DNA of 64,000 nt from Myxococcales bacterium (GCA_020633295.1 JACKDW010000001.1:186001-250000), one strand, 5' to 3'. Positions 32,660-41,087 are shown, numbered from the stretch's first letter. Notes: generated from the letters alone by a model not told the origin. Made by a program: numbers and translations.

Positions 32660-34816
32660 TCAGCCCATGCGCGCCGCGGCGACCTCCTCGATCGAGCGCC
32701 GCATCGACGCGTTGGCCGAGAGCAGCTCGTCGAAGTCCTCGCGCCGCAGCGACAGCAGGATGCACGGCCCCTTGGTGTCGACGGTCGCGCTGCGGGCGGC
32801 GTTGCGCAGCAGCGCGATCTCGCCGAAGAACTCGCCCGGGCCCATGACGCGCGCGACCCGGCTCGCGCCGGACTCGTCCGCGATGTGCACCCTCAGCTGC
32901 CCGCGCGCGACCAGGTAGAAGCGATCGCCGGGGTCCCCCTGGGCGACGACGACGCGATCGGCCGGGAAGTGCTCGGTCGCGAACTTCGCCGCGAGCCGCG
33001 TGAGGTCCTCGGGCTCCTGGTTGGCGAACAGCGGGATCCGGCGCAGCCGGGCCGCGGTCACCGTCGCGTGGCTCCCGTCCTCGCTCAGCTCGATGCCCGT
33101 CTGCTGCTCGATCAGCTCGCGGTAGGTGCCGCCCCGCGCCATGAGCTCGTCGTGGGTGCCGGACTCGACCACGCGGCCCGCGTCCATGACGACGATGCGA
33201 TCGTAGTCGCGGACCGCGTGCAGCCGGTGGGTGACGTGGATGACCGTGCGGCTGCTCCGCAGGCGATCGAGCGTCTGGTTAATCGCGGCCTCCGAGCGGA
33301 CGTCGAGCGCGGCGGTCGGCTCGTCGAGCACGAGCACCTGGGGGTCTCGCACCAGCGCGCGCGCGAGCGCGACGCGCTGCCGCTGACCGCCGGAGAGCCG
33401 CGAGCCGCCGCGCCCGACCGCCGTGTCATAACCCTGCGGGAGCGCGTCGATGAACCCGTGCGCCTCGGCCTTTTGGGCCGCGCGCTGGATCGCCGCGTCG
33501 CCGGCGTCGGGCTGCCCGAGCGCGATGTTCTCGCGCACGCTGAGATCAAACAGCTGCGGCGTCTGGAACACCACGCCGAGGTGCGCGAGGTGATCGCCCG
33601 CGGCCGCGTCGAGCGTCGCGTCGTCCCAGCGCAGCGCGCCGCCCTGCGGGCGCACAAAGCCGAGCAGCACCGCGAGGAAGCTGCTCTTGCCCGAACCGCT
33701 CGGGCCGACGATCGCCACCGACTCCCCGCGCGCGATCTCGAGGGTCAGGTGATCGAGCGCCGGGCGCTCGCGCCCCTCGTAGGTGAACGTCACGTCCTCG
33801 ACCCGCACGCGACGCGCGAGCGCGGGCAAGGGCGCGCGCGCCTCCCCGCCGCCGTCGCCCGCGGGCCAGGCGAGCACCTCGTCGACCAGCCGCATGCCGC
33901 CGACGGCCCGCAGCAGGATCGGCGCGGCCGCGCTGAGGTTCTGGATCCCGCGCGAGAGCGGCATCAGCAGCACGAGGTAGCCGACCAGCGCGCCCGGGGA
34001 CAGCATGCCGCCGTAGGCGAGCGCCGCGCCGACGCCCACCGTGACGACGGTGATCGTGTGCGACGACAGCGTCGTGATGTACAGGACCAGCCGCCCCGAG
34101 AACACCTGCCGTCGCAGCTCGCCGGTCAGCGTCTGGCTCTCGGCGTCGTAGCGCGCGCGCCAGAACGCGCCGAGGTCGAACGCGCGGATCACCTGCTGGC
34201 TGCGCGCGACCTCGTCGATCAGCGCCGCGAGCCGAGCGCTCGACTCGCGTCGCCGCACGCTCGCCCGCGTCGCCGCGCCCGCGAACAGCTTCGGCAGCAG
34301 GGCCAGCGCCGCCATCGTCCCGACCAGCGCGAGCGTCAGCCGCCACTCGAGCACGAACATGATCACGAGGCAGGTCACGCACAGCAGCACGCCTCGGAGC
34401 GCGCGCGGGGTGCCCTCGGTGAGCACGATCTCGAGCGCGTCGAGGTCGCCGACCATGCGCTGCAGGAAGTCGTCGGGCGCGACCTCCCTGGGAGCTGACC
34501 CGAGGCGCACGTACAGCGCGTCGCGCACGGCGCTGATGACCCCCGCGCTCAGGCGCGCGAGCGCCCACGCGATCGCGGCCAGGGCCGCGCCCGCGACGAC
34601 GACCGTCGCGCTCGCGCCCGCGATCAGCGTGCGCAAGTACGCGCCGTCGCTGTGCGGGAGCGCGACGTCGAAGATCTCCTTCAAGAAGATCGACATGACG
34701 ATAGCGGCGGCGACGTCGACCGCGACGGCCACGGCGAGCAGCGTCACCAGAGGCCACCGCGTCCGCACGGCGAAGCGCCAGCTCGCCGACTGCGGGCCGC
34801 GACGAGATCCATCCAC
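32660..34816 (-). CDS. ABC exporter (TMD-NBD) with C-terminal cyclic-nucleotide-binding domain
   Basis: 718 residues from a GTG with an extended -10 box just upstream. The N-terminal half has six transmembrane segments (for example LVTLLAVAVAVDVAAAIVMS and TLALVGTMAALALLPKLFA). The ATPase has Walker A GPSGSGKSS, the signature LSGGQRQRVALARAL and Walker B VLVLDEPTAALD. Residues about 590-710 form a Crp-like cyclic-nucleotide-binding fold (RVVVAQGDPGDRFYLVARGQL, VMGPGEFFGEIALLRNAARSA). No C39 peptidase domain is present. It is the likely exporter of the locus product, though it is transcribed from its own promoter. The nucleotide-binding tail could gate transport; related architectures occur in some NHLP-type peptide systems. 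Confidence 0.9.
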   Translation of the reverse strand: MDGSRRGPQSASWRFAVRTRWPLVTLLAVAVAVDVAAAIVMSIFLKEIFDVALPHSDGAYLRTLIAGASATVVVAGAALAAIAWALARLSAGVISAVRDALYVRLGSAPREVAPDDFLQRMVGDLDALEIVLTEGTPRALRGVLLCVTCLVIMFVLEWRLTLALVGTMAALALLPKLFAGAATRASVRRRESSARLAALIDEVARSQQVIRAFDLGAFWRARYDAESQTLTGELRRQVFSGRLVLYITTLSSHTITVVTVGVGAALAYGGMLSPGALVGYLVLLMPLSRGIQNLSAAAPILLRAVGGMRLVDEVLAWPAGDGGGEARAPLPALARRVRVEDVTFTYEGRERPALDHLTLEIARGESVAIVGPSGSGKSSFLAVLLGFVRPQGGALRWDDATLDAAAGDHLAHLGVVFQTPQLFDLSVRENIALGQPDAGDAAIQRAAQKAEAHGFIDALPQGYDTAVGRGGSRLSGGQRQRVALARALVRDPQVLVLDEPTAALDVRSEAAINQTLDRLRSSRTVIHVTHRLHAVRDYDRIVVMDAGRVVESGTHDELMARGGTYRELIEQQTGIELSEDGSHATVTAARLRRIPLFANQEPEDLTRLAAKFATEHFPADRVVVAQGDPGDRFYLVARGQLRVHIADESGASRVARVMGPGEFFGEIALLRNAARSATVDTKGPCILLSLRREDFDELLSANASMRRSIEEVAAARMG

Positions 34817-34822
34817 GCGCGT

Positions 34823-34831
34823 AGAGTAGCA
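34823..34831 (-). promoter_or_regulatory. Extended -10 promoter TGC-TACTCT, leaderless, for the ABC exporter
   Basis: On the minus strand TG-C-TACTCT is followed by 6 nt and the GTG at 34816. There is no ribosome binding site. Confidence 0.5.
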
Positions 34832-34914
34832 CGACGATCGCCGGTGGGCCCGACGCGGACGCGCGCCGATCGATCGCGGTAACTCGTCGTGCGAACCAGA
34901 CGAAGGGCATCAAG

Positions 34915-36702
34915 ATGAGCGACTCAGCGCCCGCGCGTGACCCCGTCGTGGATCACGAGCGTCTGCCGTGGGCCGTGGTGCTGGCCTTCAGCGCGCGCGC
35001 GTTCTTTGGCGGCGCGATGGCGCTGCTGATGAGCGTCTACCTGGGGAAGTTCTACATCGACACGCTGCTGCTGCCGGCGGGCCTGCTCGCCGTCGGGCTC
35101 TCGGTCAGCCGCTCCTTCGACGCGCTGACCGACCCCGTCATGGGCTACATCAGCGACTACACGCGGACCCGCTGGGGGCGGCGCAAGCCGTGGATCCTGC
35201 TCGGCGTCCTCGGCAACGCGCTGACCTTCTACCTGCTGTTCGTGCCGCGCGTGGACCCGGCGACCAGCTGGGTGATGATCTGGTTCCTCGCCTGCTACGG
35301 CGCGAGCTTCCTGTTCGTGACCATCAGCCACATCCCGCGCCAGGCGCTGGGCAAGGAGCTCACCTTCGACGCGCTCGAGCGCCTGCGGCTGTTCGGCGTG
35401 GTCACGGTGTTCGAAGCCCTCGGCGTGCTGCTCGGCGCGGCCACGCCCGCGGTGCTCGCCATGGGCCTGGGGATCCACGAGCTCGGCGAGCAGATGCGCC
35501 TGATCGCGCCGGTCGCCGTGATCGGCTACGCGCTCACCAACCTCTGGCTCGTCTACCGCGTGCCCGAACGCCCGGCGCCGGCGCGCACTCGCTGGCCGCC
35601 GCTCGTCCCCGGCATCCGCAAGATCTTCCGCAACCGCCCGTTCCGCGTGCTGTTCACGACGAAGGTGCTCAAGGCCTTCCCCGCGGCGCTGCCCGCCGCG
35701 CTCGCGCCCTTCTTCCTGCAGTACGTCCTCGGCGTGCCGCAGGACAAGCTCCTGATCTGGACCGGGATCCTGATCCTGACCTACCTCGGCACCGGCTTCG
35801 CGGTGCTGCCGATCTGGATCCGGCTCGCGCGTCGATGGGGCAAGCGCAAGACCTTTATCGTCGCCAGCGCGATCGGGGTGCTGGGCAACGGCCTCACGAT
35901 CCTCGTCGGCCGCGGCGACCTGACGCTGCTGATCTGCTTCGGCGCGCTCGTGGGCATCCAGCTGCACGTCTGGGTCATGCTGCTGCGCGCGATGCAGGCC
36001 GACGTGATCGACTACGACGAGCTGTGCACCGGCGAGCGCCGCGAGGCCATGTACGTCTCGCTGTGGGAGATCATCCCGAAGTTCGCGGTCGCCACCGGCA
36101 CCGCGCTCGGCATGGCGACGCTCGGCGTCGTCGGCTACCAGCCCAACGTCGCGCTCCAGGAGCCGGCGGTCGTGTGGTCCCTGCGGATCATGTTCGCCGT
36201 GTTCCCGGCGCTGTTCGACGCGGCCGCGCTGCTCGTCATGCTCCTGTACCCGCTGAGCGAGACGATCCACGCGCGCGTGCGCGTCCTCGTCGCCCAGCGC
36301 GCCGCCGGCGAGACGGTCGTCGATCCGATCTCCGGGCTCACGCTGTCGCCCCAGGACGAGGCGGCCCAGGCCGGCGCGATCCGCCTCGACCAATTCTCGC
36401 GCCGCGAGCTCACGCGCTTCGCGAGCGACGGCCGCAGCCCGCGCGGCTCGGTGATCCTCTGGACGTCGCTCAGCGGCGCGGCCGCGGCCGCCGGCGCGGC
36501 GCTCGTGTTCACGCTCGTCCCCGACATCCAGACCGACCCGGGCCCGCTCCCCACGCTCGTGATCATCGCGACCGGGCTCGCGACCACGGCCATGGGCTTT
36601 CACCTGCTGCGCCTGCGCCCCGCGAGAGAGATGTCTCGAGAGCCAGTCGAACGCGCGCGCGTCGAGCAGCACCTCGCGCGCCTGCGGACGCCGAGCGAGT
36701 GA
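34915..36702 (+). CDS. GPH-family (MFS_2) sugar:cation symporter-like transporter
   Basis: 595 residues with about twelve transmembrane helices. The N-terminal block FDALTDPVMGYISDYTRTRWGRRKPWIL is the signature of the glycoside-pentoside-hexuronide:cation symporter family. Later IDYDELCTGERREAMYVSLWEI and FPALFDAAALLVMLLYPLSE are also typical. The C-terminal 130 residues add a soluble segment and two extra hydrophobic helices (TSLSGAAAAAGAALVFTLV and LPTLVIIATGLATTAMGF). It should move a glycoside or related solute across the inner membrane. The gene is divergent from the ABC exporter with a 98-bp gap. Involvement in the biosynthetic locus is possible but not shown. Confidence 0.9.
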   Translation: MSDSAPARDPVVDHERLPWAVVLAFSARAFFGGAMALLMSVYLGKFYIDTLLLPAGLLAVGLSVSRSFDALTDPVMGYISDYTRTRWGRRKPWILLGVLGNALTFYLLFVPRVDPATSWVMIWFLACYGASFLFVTISHIPRQALGKELTFDALERLRLFGVVTVFEALGVLLGAATPAVLAMGLGIHELGEQMRLIAPVAVIGYALTNLWLVYRVPERPAPARTRWPPLVPGIRKIFRNRPFRVLFTTKVLKAFPAALPAALAPFFLQYVLGVPQDKLLIWTGILILTYLGTGFAVLPIWIRLARRWGKRKTFIVASAIGVLGNGLTILVGRGDLTLLICFGALVGIQLHVWVMLLRAMQADVIDYDELCTGERREAMYVSLWEIIPKFAVATGTALGMATLGVVGYQPNVALQEPAVVWSLRIMFAVFPALFDAAALLVMLLYPLSETIHARVRVLVAQRAAGETVVDPISGLTLSPQDEAAQAGAIRLDQFSRRELTRFASDGRSPRGSVILWTSLSGAAAAAGAALVFTLVPDIQTDPGPLPTLVIIATGLATTAMGFHLLRLRPAREMSREPVERARVEQHLARLRTPSE

Positions 36703-36714
36703 GCGGACCCGCGG

Positions 36715-37413
36715 TCACGCGCCCGCGCGTCGGCCTGTGAACGCGAGCGCGAACGCGACCAGCGCCGCGAACGCGACCAGCACCGCGGTCGCGTAGATCT
36801 GCTGCCACGCGGGGCCGAGCAGCCAGGCGCACAGCCCGAGCCCGCTCGTGACGAGGCACGCCGCGCCGGTGACCCGGGCGAGCGCGCCCTCGGTCGCGCG
36901 CGAGAGCAGGTAGCCCGCGAACACGGCGAAGCCCGCCGCGATCCCGCCCCACTTCACCCACGTGAACCGCTGCAGCCGCGTCAGCGCCGGCTCGAACGGC
37001 GCGCCGCTCGACCACGCGGACGTGAGCGCGAGCAGCTGCACGTTCTCGAGCGCGTCGCCGACCGCCATGACCACCGCTAGGCCCGCGCCGATCCACAGCC
37101 ACCGGCGCCCGCTGAGGCGCGCGGCGGCCACCGACAGGTACAGGAAGAAGCCCGGGTAGAGCAGCAAGAACACGAAGTCGAGCTTGTTGCCGAGATCCAT
37201 CGCGGCGGCGACGGCCTCGCCCTCGGGCGTCGGCGTCGGGCCGAACAGCGCGTACAGCTCGGCGGGCGCGCGCGCGAACTCAAACGCGACAAGCGGGTTA
37301 TTAAAGCCCTCGGGCATCGCGAGCGCGCGGCTCGGCAGCACCGCGAGCAGCACCAAGCCCATGAGCACGGCGGCGAGCCCGACGAGGCCGCAGCGGAGAA
37401 ACGGTCGGCGCAT
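36715..37413 (-). CDS. Conserved-looking integral membrane protein
   Basis: 232 residues, unrecognised. An N-terminal hydrophobic stretch (LVGLAAVLMGLVLLAVLPSRALA) may be a signal peptide or first helix. About five more helices follow, including DFVFLLLYPGFFLYLSVAAA, WLWIGAGLAVVMAVGDALEN and IYATAVLVAFAALVAFALAF. The loop between helices 1 and 2 holds GFNNPLVAFEFARAPAELYALFG. There are no cofactor or catalytic motifs. It ends 13 bp from the convergent transporter stop and has no obvious partner. Confidence 0.75.
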   Translation of the reverse strand: MRRPFLRCGLVGLAAVLMGLVLLAVLPSRALAMPEGFNNPLVAFEFARAPAELYALFGPTPTPEGEAVAAAMDLGNKLDFVFLLLYPGFFLYLSVAAARLSGRRWLWIGAGLAVVMAVGDALENVQLLALTSAWSSGAPFEPALTRLQRFTWVKWGGIAAGFAVFAGYLLSRATEGALARVTGAACLVTSGLGLCAWLLGPAWQQIYATAVLVAFAALVAFALAFTGRRAGA

Positions 37414-37521
37414 GCCGCGAGCAGCTTCGACGTCGGCGCGCGCCGGGTCAAGCGCGGAGAGATTGCGCGCGGGCGCAGGCGTCGGCGACGGTCGAGCGGC
37501 ACGGCCATCGAGCGCCCACGC

Positions 37522-38553
37522 TCAGCTGCGGACGCGACGCGCGAGCGCGCGCGCGCCGGTCGCGAGCCGCCGCGCGAGCTGAACGAAGGGCCAGAGGTAC
37601 AGGCGCCAGGCGCTGCCGTACTCGCGCTCCCACGCGCCGCCCTCGGGCCCGAGCCCGAACCGCAGCTGCGGCGGCGCGCCGGCCCTCGTCACCGCGCGCG
37701 GCAGCACGAGGGTGCCCAGCGCCCGATCCCACAGCGCGAGCATGTTGCCGTAGTTGCGGTCGTGATGCGCCGGGTCGCTCGAGTGGTGCAGCTGGTGGGT
37801 CGCCGGGCTGATCAGCCAGCGATCGAGCGGGCCGAAGCTCAACCACACGTGCGAGTGCTGGAGGTTGAAGCCGAGCAGCAGCGCGAAGAACAGCAGGCCG
37901 TTGACCCCGCGCACGGTCCACAGGTCGAGCCCGCCGCCGCCGAGCCACCCCGCGAGCCCGTGCACCGGCGCGAGCATGAGCCCCGCGAGCGCGCCGTGCA
38001 GCACGACGTCGACCGGGTGCTGGCGCAGCACCGTGAGCGGCTGCAGCACCGGCGCGCTGTGGTGCACCTTGTGAAACTCCCACAGCGCCGGCACGCGGTG
38101 CATCACGCGGTGGTACAGGTAGAACGCGAGGTCCGCGACGAGGAACGCGACCAGCGAGTAGAGCAGCATCGCCCACGCGCCCGACCACGGCGCGGCGCAC
38201 GGGCCCGCGTAGGTGTGCAGCGCGAGCCAGGTGCGCTGCCCGACCGCCCGCGAGATCCACTGCAGCGGCCCGTACAGCAGAAACGAGTACAGCAGCGTGT
38301 TGCCGACGAAGATCAGGAGGTCGTTGCGCGTCGACCGATGCAGCCAGACGCGCGCGGGGACCAGGTAGCCGAGCAGCCCGCGGGCGGAGCGTCGCCGCGC
38401 CGCGTAGACGAGCGCGCCCAGCGTGAGCGCGCCCAGCAGGTACAGCCAGTACACCGCCACGCCGGGCGAGTTGAACTGGCGGGCGAGGCCGATCACGACG
38501 TCGCGTGACCAGACCGCGAGCTCGCGCAGCGCCGTCGCGTCAGGCGCCCTCAC
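37522..38553 (-). CDS. Sterol desaturase/fatty acid hydroxylase family membrane protein
   Basis: 343 residues, with several transmembrane segments in the first 150 residues. The di-iron histidine clusters of the fatty acid hydroxylase superfamily are present: YHRVMHRVPALWEFHKVHHSAP, NLQHSHVWLSFG and HQLHHSSDPAHHDRNYGNML. These match the bacterial sterol-desaturase-like branch. The expected reaction is O2-dependent hydroxylation or desaturation of a lipid or sterol-like molecule in the membrane. The repeat lipoprotein gene lies 13 bp upstream on the same strand, so the two may be co-transcribed. Some myxobacteria make sterols, but a link is not shown here. Confidence 0.9.
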   Translation of the reverse strand: MRAPDATALRELAVWSRDVVIGLARQFNSPGVAVYWLYLLGALTLGALVYAARRRSARGLLGYLVPARVWLHRSTRNDLLIFVGNTLLYSFLLYGPLQWISRAVGQRTWLALHTYAGPCAAPWSGAWAMLLYSLVAFLVADLAFYLYHRVMHRVPALWEFHKVHHSAPVLQPLTVLRQHPVDVVLHGALAGLMLAPVHGLAGWLGGGGLDLWTVRGVNGLLFFALLLGFNLQHSHVWLSFGPLDRWLISPATHQLHHSSDPAHHDRNYGNMLALWDRALGTLVLPRAVTRAGAPPQLRFGLGPEGGAWEREYGSAWRLYLWPFVQLARRLATGARALARRVRS

Positions 38554-38566
38554 GCTCGCCCCGCGC

Positions 38567-39016
38567 TCACTTCAGCGGCCGCTGCAGCGACGGTCGATCG
38601 ACCCCGCCCGGGAGCTCGTGCGGCCGCGCCTTCTCCTCGAGCTCCGCCGGGATCAGCCTGTTCCCGTCGTCCTGCACCATGTCGGGCGCGATGATCTTCT
38701 GCGCGTCGTCCTGCACCATGTCGGGCGCGATGATCTTGTTCCCGTCGTCCTGCACCATGTCGGGCGCGATGATCTTGGTCCCGTCGTCCTGCACCATGTC
38801 GGGCGCGATGATCTTGTTCCCGTCGGCCGCGACCCGCTTGTAGTCGGCCGCCGCCGCGCTCGGCTTGAGGCGCTGCTTGACCAGCGACGGTCGGAGACCA
38901 GCGGCCGCGTCCGCGCCCGCCGGCGCGCCGTTACACGCCAGCAGGGCGCCGGCGACCAGCGCGAGGCAGAGCGAACTCGGGAGGAGAGCGGAGGAACCAC
39001 GCATGGGGGTGATCAT
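38567..39016 (-). CDS. Small lipoprotein with 13-residue tandem repeats
   Basis: 149 residues from the ATG at 39016; a second ATG at 39004 would serve equally. The signal peptide LCLALVAGALLAC carries the lipobox. After a spacer (LVKQRLKPSAAAADYKR) comes a 13-residue unit of the form DG-N-KIIAPDMVQD, four near-identical copies plus a diverged fifth (DGNRLIPAELEEK), then a Pro-rich end. It has no known domain. A second lipoprotein of the same plan but a different 12-residue unit lies 1.6 kb away (40665). Repeat number may vary between strains. The role is unknown; exposure on the outer membrane is likely. Confidence 0.75.
   Translation of the reverse strand: MITPMRGSSALLPSSLCLALVAGALLACNGAPAGADAAAGLRPSLVKQRLKPSAAAADYKRVAADGNKIIAPDMVQDDGTKIIAPDMVQDDGNKIIAPDMVQDDAQKIIAPDMVQDDGNRLIPAELEEKARPHELPGGVDRPSLQRPLK
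38664..38826. repeat. 39-bp coding tandem repeats (13-residue unit)
   Basis: Four nearly identical 39-bp copies with a diverged fifth, core gcaccatgtcgggcgcgatg. They encode the IIAPDMVQDDG repeat of the minus-strand lipoprotein. Confidence 0.92.
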
Positions 39017-39110
39017 GACACGTGGGCGAGCGCGTCACACATCGCGCGCCGCGCGACACGCACGCGTGCGTCTCGACCCGCCCGTCCGCGCTCGCGCGAA
39101 TTCGACCCTC

Positions 39111-39132
39111 AAGACATGTCTTAAATAACATG
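39111..39132. promoter_or_regulatory. AT-rich palindromic site AAGACATGTCTT with downstream CATG
   Basis: A perfect 12-bp palindrome followed by seven AT bases and CATG. It lies in the 138-bp gap upstream of the repeat lipoprotein. ACATGTCT-N7-CATG occurs again at 60252-60270, ahead of the sigma factor operon and the divergent broken gene. Candidate regulator site. Confidence 0.4.
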
Positions 39133-39154
39133 GTTTTCAGCGCACCAAGGACGC

Positions 39155-40573
39155 TCAGCACGGCGGCGGCGCGGCCCGGCGCGCCCACGCCTCGCGCGCT
39201 GGCAGCCCGAGCCGCTCGAGCGCCGGCACGATCACCTCGACGACCGTCGCGGCGAACAGCGCCCGCGCGCCGCGACCGTCGCAGAGGCCGAGCGCCGCGC
39301 CGCCGGGAGGAACCTCCGCGCGCGCCGGCAGCAGCGCCAGCTCGTGGCGCTCGAGCGCCGCGAACGCCACGCGCAGGTAGACGCCGAGGCGCGCGCGCAG
39401 CCCTGGGTCGTCACTGACCGCGAGCGCGTCCCGCAGCGCCCGCCAACCGAGGTTGGCGTGGCCGATCTCGTCGGCCCACAGGCGCGTCAGCAGCTCGCGC
39501 AGCGGCCCCGCCGGCATCTCGAGTCGCTCCGCGCCGATCAGCGCGACCGCGACCGTCTCGCTCAAGCAGCACACGCTCAGCAGGTTGCGCAGCGCCGCCT
39601 CGCGCGGGCTCGCGTCGGGGTGCTCGGGGAGCGCGGGCTGACCGACCGGGGGCGCGTCGGCCTCGGCGCCCAGCGCCTCCACGACCGCGCCGCAGGCGAT
39701 CCCGTGCTCGCGCTCCTCGACGGCGAAGCCCGCGAGCTGCGCCGTGATCCCGCGCTCAAAGCCCGCGCGCCGCAGCTGCCCGGCGAGCGCTTCGAACACG
39801 GCCGCAGACTCGTGCTCGTTGACCATGCGCCCGCGCCAGGTCGCGATCGCCAGCTCGCGCGCGTCGACGTCGAGCGCCGCGAACGCGAGGCCACGCGACG
39901 CGGCTGTCTCTCTCGCCACGTCGCGAAGATCGACGCGCGGCGGGCTCGCCCGCGTCGGCCGCTCGTCGCCCACGCAGGGCGGCGGCGGCGGCCCCCACGG
40001 CGTGCACGTCATGCTCCCGCGCCAGCTCAGCGCCCCGCAGCAGGCGCTGCGCGCCTCCCACTCCGCGAGCCCGCTGCCCGTCTCGCCCTGCTTCGCGCGC
40101 TCGAGCCGGTCGTCGTAGAGCGCGTCCTCATGCCGGGCGCGCGCCATGCAGCAGTCGAGCGCCTCCTTGGGGACCTGCTCGGCGGGCTTGCGCGCGCCGT
40201 CCGGGAAGGTCTGCTTGATCACCGCGTCGCAGCGCGCGAGCTCTTCATCCGAGAGCTTGCTCGCGACGCGGGCGTCCGCGGGCGGCTCCGCCGTCGCCGC
40301 CTCGTTCGCGCTCGCCGGCGCCTCGCCCTTCGCCTCGTCCGTCGCCGGCGCGGACGGCTCCGCGCTCGCCTTCCCCTCCACCGCGTCGTCCTCCGCGGGC
40401 GCGCGGGTCGCCGGCTCCGGCGACTCCGCGGGCGGCGACCTCCCGGGATCACAGCCCTGCGCCGCGCAGCCGAGCGCGCCGAGCAGCGCGATCCGGGCTG
40501 TCGCGCGCAGCGCTTGAACCTGTCGCTTTGTTAATGCACGAACCACTCCCTCGCTCGACGCGCGCTCTATCAC
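39155..40573 (-). CDS. Ferritin-like di-iron lipoprotein
   Basis: 472 residues if the GTG at 40573 is the start; the start is uncertain. ARIALLGALGCAAQGC gives a lipoprotein signal. An Ala/Glu/Pro-rich linker (about 35-110) and a Cys-containing segment (CDAVIKQTFPDG, ALDCCMARARHEDALYD, SACCGALSW) precede a ferritin-like four-helix bundle. The carboxylate/His pattern is seen in NEHESAAVFEAL, AVEEREHGIACG, SETVAVALIGAE and WADEIGHANLGW, i.e. two E...ExxH pairs that could bind two irons. It sits between two short repeat lipoprotein genes. Function unknown; metal storage or oxidation at the cell surface is possible. Confidence 0.75.
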   Translation of the reverse strand: MIERASSEGVVRALTKRQVQALRATARIALLGALGCAAQGCDPGRSPPAESPEPATRAPAEDDAVEGKASAEPSAPATDEAKGEAPASANEAATAEPPADARVASKLSDEELARCDAVIKQTFPDGARKPAEQVPKEALDCCMARARHEDALYDDRLERAKQGETGSGLAEWEARSACCGALSWRGSMTCTPWGPPPPPCVGDERPTRASPPRVDLRDVARETAASRGLAFAALDVDARELAIATWRGRMVNEHESAAVFEALAGQLRRAGFERGITAQLAGFAVEEREHGIACGAVVEALGAEADAPPVGQPALPEHPDASPREAALRNLLSVCCLSETVAVALIGAERLEMPAGPLRELLTRLWADEIGHANLGWRALRDALAVSDDPGLRARLGVYLRVAFAALERHELALLPARAEVPPGGAALGLCDGRGARALFAATVVEVIVPALERLGLPAREAWARRAAPPPC

Positions 40574-40653
40574 CGATCGGTTGTACCGCAACGCGCGGCG
40601 GTCCACACGCCGAGCGTGGCGCACGAGCGCGCGCGAGCGCGTCATGATCGCGG

Positions 40654-40659
40654 TATCCT
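40654..40659 (+). promoter_or_regulatory. -10-like TATCCT, leaderless spacing
   Basis: TATCCT, then 5 nt, then the ATG at 40665. No Shine-Dalgarno sequence is seen. This supports 40665 over the in-frame ATG at 40644. Confidence 0.45.
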
Positions 40660-40664
40660 GCATC

Positions 40665-41066
40665 ATGCCGCGCGCGCTGTCACAGCTCCCCGTGCTCCTG
40701 CTCGTCTCCACGACCGCGCTCGCCTGCGGCGCTCCCAGCGACGCCTCGGAGCTCGCGGGGAGCCTCAAGCGCGGCAAGCAGGCGCCGAGCGTCAAGCTCG
40801 ACACGAGCCGCGCGCGCGCACCCACGAACCAAAAACCCAACAACGCCCTCGTCGGCGAGGAGGGGCTCAAGGCCGGCGACGCCCTCATCGGCGAGGAGGG
40901 GCTCAAGGCCGGCGACGCCCTCATCGGCGAGGAGGGGCTCAAGGCCGGCGACGCCCTCATCGGCGAGGAGGGGCTCAAGGCCGGCGACGCCCTCATCGGC
41001 GAGGAGGGGCTCAAGGCTGGTAACGCCCTCGTCGGCGAAGAGGGCAGCAAGCCGACCCGGCGCTGA
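40665..41066 (+). CDS. Small lipoprotein with 12-residue tandem repeats
   Basis: 133 residues from the ATG at 40665. Signal LPVLLLVSTTALAC ends in a lipobox. A short Ala/Lys/Arg spacer (ELAGSLKRGKQAPSVK) leads into almost six copies of the 12-residue unit GDALIGEEGLKA, then EEGSKPTRR. There is no known domain. Its layout (lipobox, basic spacer, acidic repeats of 12-13 residues, basic end) parallels the minus-strand lipoprotein at 38567, although the repeat sequences differ. A leaderless promoter lies upstream and the next lipoprotein gene follows after 32 bp with its own -10-like box. Confidence 0.75.
   Translation: MPRALSQLPVLLLVSTTALACGAPSDASELAGSLKRGKQAPSVKLDTSRARAPTNQKPNNALVGEEGLKAGDALIGEEGLKAGDALIGEEGLKAGDALIGEEGLKAGDALIGEEGLKAGNALVGEEGSKPTRR
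40842..41045. repeat. 36-bp coding tandem repeats (12-residue unit)
   Basis: Almost six copies, the middle ones identical at base level (core ggcgaggaggggctcaaggc). They encode the GEEGLKAGDALI repeat. Near-perfect DNA identity points to recent expansion or gene conversion. Confidence 0.93.
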
Positions 41067-41087
41067 GCGCACGCGCGCGCGCCACGG

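Noticed and set aside
8776..41045. CRISPR array candidates among the repeat tracts (8776, 32378, 38664, 40842)
   Set aside because: All are direct tandem repeats with no unique spacers and no cas genes nearby; several are in-frame coding repeats.
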